Part shown: positions 1-5,671 of the stretch, one piece after another | How positions within the stretch are numbered: the first letter of the stretch is position 1 | Layout: each line of letters begins with the position of its first letter | Position numbers and translations under genes: made by a program | Assembly (NCBI GenBank): GCA_964585245.1 | Contig: CAZPCV010000048.1 | Location: 1 to 6,380 of the forward strand | Source: CAZEDL01 sp964585245 | GTDB taxonomy: Bacteria > Patescibacteriota > Patescibacteriia > Magasanikbacterales > GWA2-37-8 | Reading direction: 5' to 3' | Length of the DNA: 6,380 nucleotides | The notes under the pieces: model-generated | What the model saw: the letters and a program-made list of their open reading frames with translations, nothing else | Database searches by the model: none | Told to the model about the DNA's origin: nothing

Positions 1-515
1 GCGGCGTTGGAAAAGCTGTCGGTATCGGTAATAAGTCCGGTCAAGAGCGAAGTAGCGACTTTTTTGTTCAGTTTGGCCTGTCCGATTTTGAAAAAACGGT
101 ACAAAATTTCGGTGGTAGAAGCGGCGGTTGGAATAACCAGATTGAACTGACCGAAATGTTCGTTGGTAGCGTGATGGTCGATATTGATCACGGTGGCCGC
201 GTGATTTTTTACCAGCGCCTCTACTCCTGCGTAACGCAGATCGCCCGAATCAACCACGATGATCGTGTCGACTCCGGACAGAGCGAAAACTTCCGGATTG
301 GTAGTCACTCGTCCACTATGGTGTAAAAAATTCCAGCGTCCGGGAGGAAGTGCGGTAGCACAAAAAATATGGACTGTTTTTTCTAATCCGTGTAAATACT
401 CGTACAGCGCCGTAGCCGCTCCCAGGGCATCGCCATCAGGATTCTGATGGGGGATGATGATAATCACTTTGGCCTGCTTGAGATGATGATGAATTTGCCT
501 GGCTATATGTTCCAT
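1..515 (-). CDS. nrnA: DHH-family phosphoesterase, NrnA-like (nanoRNase/pAp phosphatase), N-terminal part
   Basis: Reading the minus strand from an ATG at 515-513 gives 171 residues without a stop, running off the left edge. All four motifs of a DHH phosphoesterase domain are visible: HQNPDGDALG (H23, D27, D29), VVDSGD (D89, D92), the DHH signature IDHHATN (D113-H114-H115) and GLITDTDSF (D164). These Asp and His residues bind the two catalytic metal ions, normally Mn2+. NrnA proteins are soluble enzymes that degrade 2-5 nt RNA and convert pAp to AMP. The C-terminal DHHA1 substrate-binding domain should lie outside the window. There is no membrane segment or PAS/GGDEF-like region before the DHH domain, which argues against a GdpP-type c-di-AMP phosphodiesterase. 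An in-frame stop 18 bases upstream of the ATG leaves no other ATG start. No Shine-Dalgarno sequence precedes it. The family assignment is firm; the exact substrate is inferred. Confidence 0.88.
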   Translation of the reverse strand, partial: MEHIARQIHHHLKQAKVIIIIPHQNPDGDALGAATALYEYLHGLEKTVHIFCATALPPGRWNFLHHSGRVTTNPEVFALSGVDTIIVVDSGDLRYAGVEALVKNHAATVINIDHHATNEHFGQFNLVIPTAASTTEILYRFFKIGQAKLNKKVATSLLTGLITDTDSFSNA

Positions 516-599
516 ACGCCGATCGCTCGTTTAAGTTTTAGGCTAGGCTTTAATAACAGCCCGATTAAGACTGATTTTGAGTAAGTCCAAAAACAAACC

Positions 600-628
600 A
601 TTATAGGGAACTTATTCCCAATTGTCAA
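600..628 (-). promoter_or_regulatory. Perfect-consensus sigma70-type promoter for the nrnA-like gene
   Basis: On the minus strand the -35 box TTGACA (623-628) and the -10 box TATAAT (600-605) are both perfect matches, with a 17-base spacer. The predicted transcription start is near 593, giving a leader of about 78 bases before the ATG at 515. No clear operator or strong hairpin is visible in that leader. The element lies back to back with the smc promoter and shares DNA with its -35 region. Confidence 0.85.
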
Positions 629-643
629 GAATAGTGCTATACT
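615..643 (+). promoter_or_regulatory. Extended -10 promoter for smc, giving a nearly leaderless mRNA
   Basis: TGCTATACT (635-643) is an extended -10 element: TG, one base, then TATACT, which matches the -10 consensus at 5 of 6 bases. A weak -35 (TTCCCA, 615-620, 4 of 6) sits at 17-base spacing. Extended -10 promoters depend little on the -35 box. The expected start at about 649-651 lies only 2-4 bases before the ATG at 653, so smc would be translated from an almost leaderless transcript. The alternative ATG at 644 would lie upstream of the transcript start. Confidence 0.65.
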
Positions 644-652
644 ATGCTGACT

Positions 653-3600
653 ATGTATCTCAAGCGTTTAGAAATTAACGGCTTTAAATCGTTCGCGCAA
701 AAAACGGTCCTCGATTTTTTACCTCCGAAACCGGAAGGTTTTTTTACAATGACGGCGATTGTGGGCCCCAATGGCTCCGGAAAATCCAATATTACCGATG
801 CGATCCGCTGGGTAATGGGCGAGACGAGCCTGAAGAATATCCGCGGCAAAAAGAGTGACGATGTGATTTTTGGCGGTTCGGATGCCAAAGGCGCATTGTC
901 GGTAGCGGAAGTATCGATGACGCTCCATAATGATGGCCGAATCCCTACTATTGAGTATAGCGAAATTATCATTACCCGGCGCTTGTACCGATCGGGCGAA
1001 ACTGAATATCTGATTAACAATCACGCTGTCCGCTTGCTCGATATCCACCTGTTATTAGCCCAGGCGCAATTTGCCGAACATGCCTATAGTATCGTTAGTC
1101 AGGGCATGATTGACCGGCTGCTTACCGTGACGCCGGGCGAACGTAAAGATTTTTTTGATGAAGCGTCGGGGATCAAAGAATTTCAGATCAAACGCCATCA
1201 GGCCGCGCTTAAGCTGGCCCGTACCGAAGAAAATATCGCCCAGGCCGAAGTGGTGATACGCGAAATTGAACCGCGCCTTAAACTATTAAGCAAACAAGTC
1301 AAGAAATTAGAGCAGCGCGAACTACTGACATCTGAATTAACGCTTGCGCAAGAGAGGTATTATGCCACGCTCGCCACCAACCACGAAGCCGAGCGAGAAC
1401 GCTTGACCCAACTGGTAGGGGAGACGGAAAATAAATACCGTTCGGCGTTCACCATCCTCACCGATATTCAAACCGAATTATCCGAGCTCGCGCGCGCCGA
1501 AAGTCGCCAGGATCATTTTGATGCCTTGCAGCGCGAACACAGCCAGGCGGTGCAAGCCCTCAACGATCTGGAGCGGCAATTAGTAATGTTAGAAGGGCAA
1601 TTACATACCGAATATCGCGAAGCCGGCCAGCATACTCTTGCTTGGATTAGCGCCAAACAATCAGAGCAACAGTCGGCGCTTATGGCCCTAGAGCAAACGC
1701 TGCTTACCCTGCGTGCGGCCGCACGTGAAGCAGCCGAGGCACTGACCCAAGAACAGCAGCTGGTAGAAAAACTGACCAAACAGCGGGCCGAAAAATTAGT
1801 CGTTATTTCCCGTTTGGAAAATGCCTTGCTCCGTGGTGAATCCGAACAACAGTATCGTGAGTTGACCGGCCTCACTGCTATTCGCGCGGTACTCGAGGCG
1901 CGCCAACAGTTTGGCACTATCTATGGATTATTGGGTGAACTAGGTCAGGTTGAAGAACGCTATCGCTTGGCGCTTGAGGTGGCCGCCGGGCAACACTTGT
2001 CGTCGCTCGTCGTTAAAGATGAGACGGTGGCTCGTTTGGCGATTGAGTATTTGCGAGAGCAGCGGTTAGGCGTAGCGACATTTTTGCCGCTGACCACAAT
2101 TCATGGTCGCTTTTTATCGAACGAAGAACAACGGTTGTTACAGGAATCAGGGGTGGTAGGGTGTGCTCTCGATTTGGTGCGTTACGATTCTCAATTTAAA
2201 GAAATTTTTGCGTTTGTGCTGGGCGGTACGATCATTATCGAGGATTTGAAAGTGGCGGAACATTTGGGATTTGGCCGTGGCCGTTTAGTTACTCTTGCGG
2301 GCGATGTAGTAGAGAAAAATGGCGTATTGCGCGGCGGATTCCGTACGCGGCGCGAACAGGTAGGTTTTTCACGCGCGGCTCTAGGTGGCACCACTAATAT
2401 CGAACATGCTCGCGCGGAATTAGCGGCCGAAAAAGAGGCGCTCAAACAAATCGAAACTGAATTTGCGTTTGCTATTGGCCGCGTACGCAGCGCCGAAGAG
2501 CGTGCGCGTTCGGCGGAGACGGAAGTCCAAATCATGGGGCGCCAGATAGAACATCTGCAAGTAGAGGGCGCGAGCGTAGCGCGTGAATTAGCACTTCTTA
2601 CAGCGAGCCCCGAAGAGCAGGGGGTAGCGATGGCTCGCCTCAGCACCGAAAAAGAAACTTTGTTGCTTAAAAAATCAGATCATGAAGCCGCCGTAGCGGC
2701 GGTAGCCTTAAAAATTTCTCGTTATAATGCCGAAGAAGAACAAAAGAAGAAACGGGTATTTGAATTGCAAGAGACCATGCAGCGTCAGCAAAATAGCGTG
2801 AATGCGGTGTTGGCGGAACGTAATGATCTGAAAGTGGAATTGGCTAAAGTAGAAACTAAATTTGAAAGCCTGACCCAGGAAGCTTGGAACGAACTCAAGA
2901 TGTCTGTTGCAGCTATTCTAGAGCGCAAGCCTGCGTTATTAAACGAAGCTGAATTGGCGACCACTCTAAGTGACATCGAAAAATTACGGTATCAGCTTAG
3001 TTTGATCGGCGGCATCGATACGGAAGTGGTGAATGAGTATAAAACTACCAAAGAACGGTTTGATTTCTTGACTAGCCAGTTGACTGATTTACAAAATGCT
3101 CTTAATAATTTGACCGGCCTCATTGCGGAGCTGGACGAAGTGATGAAGAAAAAACGAGCGAGCGCTTTCAAAAAAATCCGTCATGAGTTCAGCCGATATT
3201 TCCAGATATTGTTTGAAGGTGGAACAGCCGACTTGCAAGAGGTGTACGGCGAGCCACCCAAAGACGACGAAGAAAATGAGGGGGCAATGCCGACCCCAGA
3301 AAACGCGGGGCAGACCGATGGCGTAGAAACAGCTCCAGCAGAGCCAAGCAAAAATAATAAAGAAAAAATCCTTACCGGGATCGATGTGATCGCCTCCCCG
3401 CCAGGGAAAAAGATCAAGTATTTAAATGCCTTATCGGGCGGCGAACGCACACTTACCTCGATTGCTCTAATCTGCGCCATTTTGCATCATAACCCGTCGC
3501 CGTTCGTGGTATTAGACGAAGTTGAAGCAGCGCTCGACGAAGCTAATACGCAGCGATTTGTCCGGATTATGGCCGAATTATCCAAGCAATCTCAATTTAT

Positions 3601-3733
3601 TATTGTGACACACAACCGGGTGACGATGCACGCGGTGGACGCCCTCTATGGGGTGGTTATGAATAACGATGGCATGTCCCGGCTGTTTAGCGTAAAAATG
3701 ACCGAGGCAGAAAAATTAGCCGAAACACCCTAG
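653..3733 (+). CDS. smc: Chromosome segregation ATPase SMC, short-armed form
   Basis: SMC dimers work with ScpA and ScpB kleisin partners (not in this window) to compact and segregate the chromosome. Numbered from the ATG at 653 (1026 residues), the order is: N-terminal ATPase head with Walker A GPNGSGKS (38-45) and Q-loop glutamine (about 150); N-terminal coiled-coil arm (about 167-418); hinge (about 419-565) with the conserved TLAGD and RGG segments; C-terminal arm to about 830; and C-terminal head with signature LSGGE (927-931), Walker B VVLDE (D955, E956), D-loop EAALDE and H-loop histidine (987). All ATPase residues are present. The protein is shorter than the usual 1150-1200 residues because each arm is only about 250 residues. 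An acidic, proline-rich insert (about 865-905, containing PPKDDEENEG) interrupts the C-terminal head. The ATG at 653 is preferred over 644 because MYLKRLEINGFKSF matches the family start and because of the promoter position. No terminator follows. Confidence 0.96.
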   Translation: MYLKRLEINGFKSFAQKTVLDFLPPKPEGFFTMTAIVGPNGSGKSNITDAIRWVMGETSLKNIRGKKSDDVIFGGSDAKGALSVAEVSMTLHNDGRIPTIEYSEIIITRRLYRSGETEYLINNHAVRLLDIHLLLAQAQFAEHAYSIVSQGMIDRLLTVTPGERKDFFDEASGIKEFQIKRHQAALKLARTEENIAQAEVVIREIEPRLKLLSKQVKKLEQRELLTSELTLAQERYYATLATNHEAERERLTQLVGETENKYRSAFTILTDIQTELSELARAESRQDHFDALQREHSQAVQALNDLERQLVMLEGQLHTEYREAGQHTLAWISAKQSEQQSALMALEQTLLTLRAAAREAAEALTQEQQLVEKLTKQRAEKLVVISRLENALLRGESEQQYRELTGLTAIRAVLEARQQFGTIYGLLGELGQVEERYRLALEVAAGQHLSSLVVKDETVARLAIEYLREQRLGVATFLPLTTIHGRFLSNEEQRLLQESGVVGCALDLVRYDSQFKEIFAFVLGGTIIIEDLKVAEHLGFGRGRLVTLAGDVVEKNGVLRGGFRTRREQVGFSRAALGGTTNIEHARAELAAEKEALKQIETEFAFAIGRVRSAEERARSAETEVQIMGRQIEHLQVEGASVARELALLTASPEEQGVAMARLSTEKETLLLKKSDHEAAVAAVALKISRYNAEEEQKKKRVFELQETMQRQQNSVNAVLAERNDLKVELAKVETKFESLTQEAWNELKMSVAAILERKPALLNEAELATTLSDIEKLRYQLSLIGGIDTEVVNEYKTTKERFDFLTSQLTDLQNALNNLTGLIAELDEVMKKKRASAFKKIRHEFSRYFQILFEGGTADLQEVYGEPPKDDEENEGAMPTPENAGQTDGVETAPAEPSKNNKEKILTGIDVIASPPGKKIKYLNALSGGERTLTSIALICAILHHNPSPFVVLDEVEAALDEANTQRFVRIMAELSKQSQFIIVTHNRVTMHAVDALYGVVMNNDGMSRLFSVKMTEAEKLAETP

Positions 3734-3736
3734 GAG

Positions 3737-3765
3737 TTGACAAATAAGGCTAATTATAGTATAAA
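3737..3765 (+). promoter_or_regulatory. Strong sigma70-type promoter for rpsP
   Basis: A perfect -35 TTGACA (3737-3742), a 17-base spacer and TATAAA (3760-3765) begin three bases after the smc stop codon. The predicted start is near 3772, leaving a leader of about 125 bases before the rpsP ATG. A second, weaker -10-like TATAAC (3878-3883) lies 13 bases before the ATG and could give a short-leader transcript, but it has no recognisable -35 box. Confidence 0.8.
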
Positions 3766-3808
3766 GTAAGCGCTCTCAATTCGTCACTTCTTAGTTTAAA
3801 AAGTTAAT

Positions 3809-3868
3809 TGTTAAATTGTCATATTGCTCAATTGTCAGTAAACGACAGGCAATGCTAATAATTTAACA
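3809..3868 (+). promoter_or_regulatory. Nested inverted repeat in the rpsP leader (candidate cis-regulatory RNA)
   Basis: An outer perfect 9-base pair stem TGTTAAATT (3809-3817) / AATTTAACA (3860-3868) encloses ATTGC (3823-3827) / GCAAT (3849-3853) and TGTC (3833-3836) / GACA (3844-3847). The whole forms one elongated stem-loop ending 28 bases before the start codon. The 5' arm can alternatively pair through AAATTGT (3813-3819) with ACAATTT (3882-3888), next to the start codon. The segment is AT-rich, so chance pairing is possible. A role such as ribosomal-protein autoregulation is only a hypothesis. Confidence 0.4.
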
Positions 3869-3896
3869 GTTTAGCACTATAACAATTTGTCTATTT

Positions 3897-4226
3897 ATGT
3901 TAACTATTCGCCTGCAGCGTATCGGCAAAAATAAAAAACCTACGTATCGTTTGGTCGTATCAGAAAAAGCCCGCGATCCACAGGATATGTATTTGGAAAA
4001 TTTGGGTACGTACAACCCGCTTCTCAAAGAAAATGCTTTTCAGCCTAACGCGGAGCGTATCCAATATTGGATCAGTAAAGGCGCCGGTACGTCGCACACT
4101 ATCCACAACTTGCTTGTGAACCACAATATTATCGCCGACAAAAAGAAGCAGCGCAGCGTGTATCTGAGCACGAAACGCAAAGCTAAAGTGGCTGCCAAAA
4201 AGAAAACGGATGCTCCAGCGGCGTAA
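3897..4226 (+). CDS. rpsP: 30S ribosomal protein bS16
   Basis: This protein binds the 5' domain of 16S rRNA during 30S subunit assembly. The 109-residue product carries the S16 hallmarks: an N-terminal MLTIRLQRIGKNKKPTYRLVV, then LENLGTYNPL, ERIQYWISKGA and a T-x-HNLL segment matching the family's S/T-x-x-V-x-NLL. The S16 core ends near residue 80. The remaining roughly 30 residues form a Lys/Arg/Ala-rich tail (KRKAKVAAKKK) ending in DAPAA, longer than in the 80-90 residue homologues and probably in contact with rRNA. The ATG at 3897 fits the family start exactly; no Shine-Dalgarno sequence is seen in the preceding AT-rich bases. It has its own strong promoter downstream of smc. No terminator separates it from khpA, so read-through into khpA is possible in addition to khpA's own promoter. 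Confidence 0.97.
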   Translation: MLTIRLQRIGKNKKPTYRLVVSEKARDPQDMYLENLGTYNPLLKENAFQPNAERIQYWISKGAGTSHTIHNLLVNHNIIADKKKQRSVYLSTKRKAKVAAKKKTDAPAA

Positions 4227-4230
4227 CTTC

Positions 4231-4260
4231 TTGACGCCTCTTCGTCACTTATTTTATAAT
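4231..4260 (+). promoter_or_regulatory. Sigma70-type promoter for khpA
   Basis: TTGACG (4231-4236, 5 of 6 consensus bases), an 18-base spacer and a perfect TATAAT (4255-4260) begin four bases after the rpsP stop codon. The predicted start is near 4267, giving a leader of about 83 bases. Its presence means khpA need not depend on the rpsP transcript. Confidence 0.75.
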
Positions 4261-4266
4261 ACTGTC

Positions 4267-4349
4267 TGCAGTACTGGTGGAAAGTCACCTATGACCCACG
4301 CCCACACTGTCGACAGGCTGCGCTTAACAAGCAGATAACAGAATGTAGT
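4267..4349 (+). other. khpA 5' leader with small hairpin potential
   Basis: The predicted untranslated leader contains a hairpin GGTG (4276-4279) / CACC (4286-4289) and the 10-base palindrome CTGTCGACAG (4307-4316). CTGC (4317-4320 region) can also pair with GCAG (4331-4334). There is no Shine-Dalgarno sequence before the ATG. I do not recognise a known riboswitch or a protein-binding leader here. Confidence 0.3.
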
Positions 4350-4676
4350 ATGGAAGCAGATCAAATGTTCGTTGAATCAGTCGTGAAAGCTATCGTCAAC
4401 AACCCAGCCATGGTAAAAACCTCGCGTATCATTGATGAACGCGGCGTTCTCATCACGCTTGATGTTGACCCGGCTGACATGGGATACGTCATCGGTCGCC
4501 AAGGCCAGACTGCCCGTTCAATCCGTACGCTCTTGAAAATTGTCGGCGCCAAAAACAACGCGCGCGTCAATTTGAAAATCAACGAGCCAGAAGGTGGACG
4601 CGGCCCGGCTCCTCGCGCAGCGATGATGGCCCCTCCGACGATTGATACGAGTGCGGTAGACAGTCTCGGCATCTAG
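4350..4676 (+). CDS. khpA: KH-domain RNA-binding protein KhpA
   Basis: KhpA is a small single KH-domain protein which, in Gram-positive bacteria, forms a complex with KhpB/Jag and binds many RNAs. It is often encoded between rpsP and rimM/trmD, as here. The 108-residue product has the family pattern: FVESVVKAIVNNPAMV at the N-terminus, then LDVDPADMGYVIGRQGQTARSIRTLLK, in which G49-R50-Q51-G52 is the GXXG RNA-binding loop. The KH core ends near residue 76 (VNLKI). A Gly/Pro/Ala-rich tail of about 30 residues (PEGGRGPAPRAA and beyond) follows and is absent from the shortest homologues of 75-80 residues. An internal ATG at 4365 (M6) could be the true start, since it is closer to the usual family N-terminus; no Shine-Dalgarno sequence helps choose. 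It has its own promoter and is followed by an intrinsic terminator. Confidence 0.93.
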   Translation: MEADQMFVESVVKAIVNNPAMVKTSRIIDERGVLITLDVDPADMGYVIGRQGQTARSIRTLLKIVGAKNNARVNLKINEPEGGRGPAPRAAMMAPPTIDTSAVDSLGI

Positions 4677-4690
4677 TCTTATAGACACCT

Positions 4691-4729
4691 AAACCGCCCT
4701 GTAGTAGTATTTGCTCAGGGCGGTTTTTT
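4691..4729 (+). terminator. Rho-independent terminator after khpA
   Basis: A perfect 11-base pair inverted repeat AAACCGCCCTG (4691-4701) / CAGGGCGGTTT (4716-4726), with a GC-rich core and a 14-base loop, runs directly into six T residues (4724-4729). It starts 15 bases after the khpA stop codon. It should separate khpA from trmD, which begins 17 bases after the T-run. Confidence 0.93.
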
Positions 4730-4746
4730 AATTAGAACACCGAAAT

Positions 4747-5466
4747 ATGATATTTGATGTCCTCACTATTTTTCCTGATCTGATTTATCAGTATGCTGAT
4801 GATAGTATTTTGGGGCGGGCGCAAAAAAAGAATCTGATTCAAGTGCGCGCTCATAATTTTCGTGATTTTACTCTCGATAAACAGCACCATGTCGACGACC
4901 ATCCATATGGCGGGGGGCCCGGTATGATTTTGCAGGTGCAGCCGATCTTTGATTGTTTAAAATCAATCGGTGCCATTTCCGAAAAAATAAGTGAAAAAAA
5001 TTTAAAAATAAATAAAAAAAATAAGGGTCAAAAAATAATCTTGCTCGATCCGGCCGGAAAAAAATTCGATCAGCGTATGGCCGAAAAATTTGCCAAACTT
5101 GATCGGCTGGTTTTAATCGCCGGCCGCTACGAAGGCTTTGATGCGCGCGTTCATAAATTAATTGACGAGCGAGTGTCGGTAGGGGAATATGTGCTCGCCG
5201 GTGGCGAGCTGCCCGCCCTTACTATTGTCGAAGCGGCCGCGCGATTAGTGCCAGGTGTGCTTGGAAATCAGGAGTCGTTAAAAGAAGAAACGTTTGGCAG
5301 CGGTTCTAAAAAAACAGGCGGTGTTAAACGGGCGACTGAAGAAAAAATAAAAGAATATCCCCAGTATACAAGGCCGGAAAATTTTATGGGCTGGAAAGTG
5401 CCAAAAGTTTTATTAAGCGGTGATCATAAAAAAATTATGGAGTGGAGAAGTGGTCACTGTAAATAA
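4747..5466 (+). CDS. trmD: tRNA (guanine-37-N1)-methyltransferase TrmD
   Basis: TrmD transfers a methyl group from S-adenosylmethionine to G37 next to the anticodon, preventing +1 frameshifts; it is a dimeric SPOUT-class knotted enzyme. Visible family motifs are FDVLTIFP (3-10), DDHPYGGGPGM (50-60), the SAM-pocket segments LLDPAGKKFDQ (99-109), AGRYEGFDARV (125-135) and VGEYVLAGGELPA (145-157), then ARLVPGVLG (165-173), EYPQYTRPE (203-211) and VPKVLLSGDH. E203 aligns with the catalytic Asp169 of E. coli, a conservative change. Three oddities are seen: a Lys/Asn-rich linker (residues 78-96) in very A-rich DNA, an approximately 14-residue insert in the interdomain linker (about 187-201), and a C-terminus ending soon after EWRS, lacking the usual final helix. 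The length is 239, against 255 in E. coli. No Shine-Dalgarno sequence or convincing promoter is present; the best -10 (TTTAAT, 4727-4732) overlaps the terminator T-run. Confidence 0.95.
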   Translation: MIFDVLTIFPDLIYQYADDSILGRAQKKNLIQVRAHNFRDFTLDKQHHVDDHPYGGGPGMILQVQPIFDCLKSIGAISEKISEKNLKINKKNKGQKIILLDPAGKKFDQRMAEKFAKLDRLVLIAGRYEGFDARVHKLIDERVSVGEYVLAGGELPALTIVEAAARLVPGVLGNQESLKEETFGSGSKKTGGVKRATEEKIKEYPQYTRPENFMGWKVPKVLLSGDHKKIMEWRSGHCK

Positions 5467-5485
5467 AAATCAGGTTTATTTTCAC

Positions 5486-5494
5486 TTATCCACA
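5486..5494 (+). promoter_or_regulatory. Perfect DnaA box upstream of the rRNA promoter
   Basis: TTATCCACA is an exact match to the consensus DnaA-binding box. It ends 10 bases before the rRNA promoter -35 element and lies in the short non-coding gap after trmD. It is single, with no cluster of boxes or AT-rich unwinding element nearby, so this does not look like an origin. A role in coupling replication initiation to rRNA transcription is possible but not shown. Confidence 0.5.
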
Positions 5495-5504
5495 TCCCTA
5501 TCTC

Positions 5505-5533
5505 TTGACACTGCGCGATACTTAACCTATACT
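5505..5533 (+). promoter_or_regulatory. Ribosomal RNA operon promoter
   Basis: A perfect -35 TTGACA (5505-5510), a 17-base spacer and TATACT (5528-5533, 5 of 6) give a strong sigma70-type promoter. The start is predicted near 5540, about 350 bases before the 16S gene. No equally good second promoter is found in the leader. There is no long A/T-rich UP element, although AT-rich sequence lies around 5461-5490. Confidence 0.82.
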
Positions 5534-5535
5534 GA

Positions 5536-5557
5536 TGACACGTTAAATTTAGTGTCA
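5536..5557 (+). repeat. Inverted repeat TGACAC-N10-GTGTCA at the rRNA transcription start
   Basis: TGACAC (5536-5541) and GTGTCA (5552-5557) are perfect complements around an AT-rich 10-base centre, positioned on the predicted transcription start. Direct TGACAC copies also occur at 5506-5511 (inside the -35 region, exactly 30 bases upstream) and at 5624-5629. It could be an operator dyad or the first hairpin of the rRNA leader. Confidence 0.45.
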
Positions 5558-5671
5558 ATCAAGGCAAAAAAGCAATTTCACAACCTATCAGTCTTCTAAG
5601 TCTTACATCCTGTTAAAGGAGTGTGACACCGGTACGAATCGGCCTTCACCTCTTGGGATCGTATTATACTG

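Noticed and set aside
259..447. Plus-strand open frame of 62 codons
   Set aside because: It lies wholly opposite the DHH phosphoesterase coding sequence, whose four catalytic motifs are all intact, and its translation shows no recognisable domain.
637..3480. Several minus-strand open frames of 63-151 codons antisense to smc (637-1020, 719-1048, 1513-1917, 2191-2646, 2785-2976, 3181-3480)
   Set aside because: They are antisense shadows of an unbroken SMC gene, with biased Ser/Ala/Arg composition, no family motif and no promoter noted.
4220..4238. Possible terminator after rpsP (GGCGT...ACGCC)
   Set aside because: The stem is only 5 base pairs, overlaps the rpsP stop codon, and is not followed by a T-run.
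4040..4672. Minus-strand open frames opposite rpsP and khpA
   Set aside because: They overlap well-identified genes on the plus strand, and their translations show no known domain.
5486..5494. Replication origin
   Set aside because: Only one perfect DnaA box is present, with no box cluster, no dnaA/dnaN neighbours and no clear unwinding element.
5625..5652. tRNA T-arm-like segment CCGG-TACGAAT-CGG
   Set aside because: The loop differs from TTCRANY and no acceptor, D or anticodon stems can be built upstream at the right distances; there is no tRNA gene or clear remnant.
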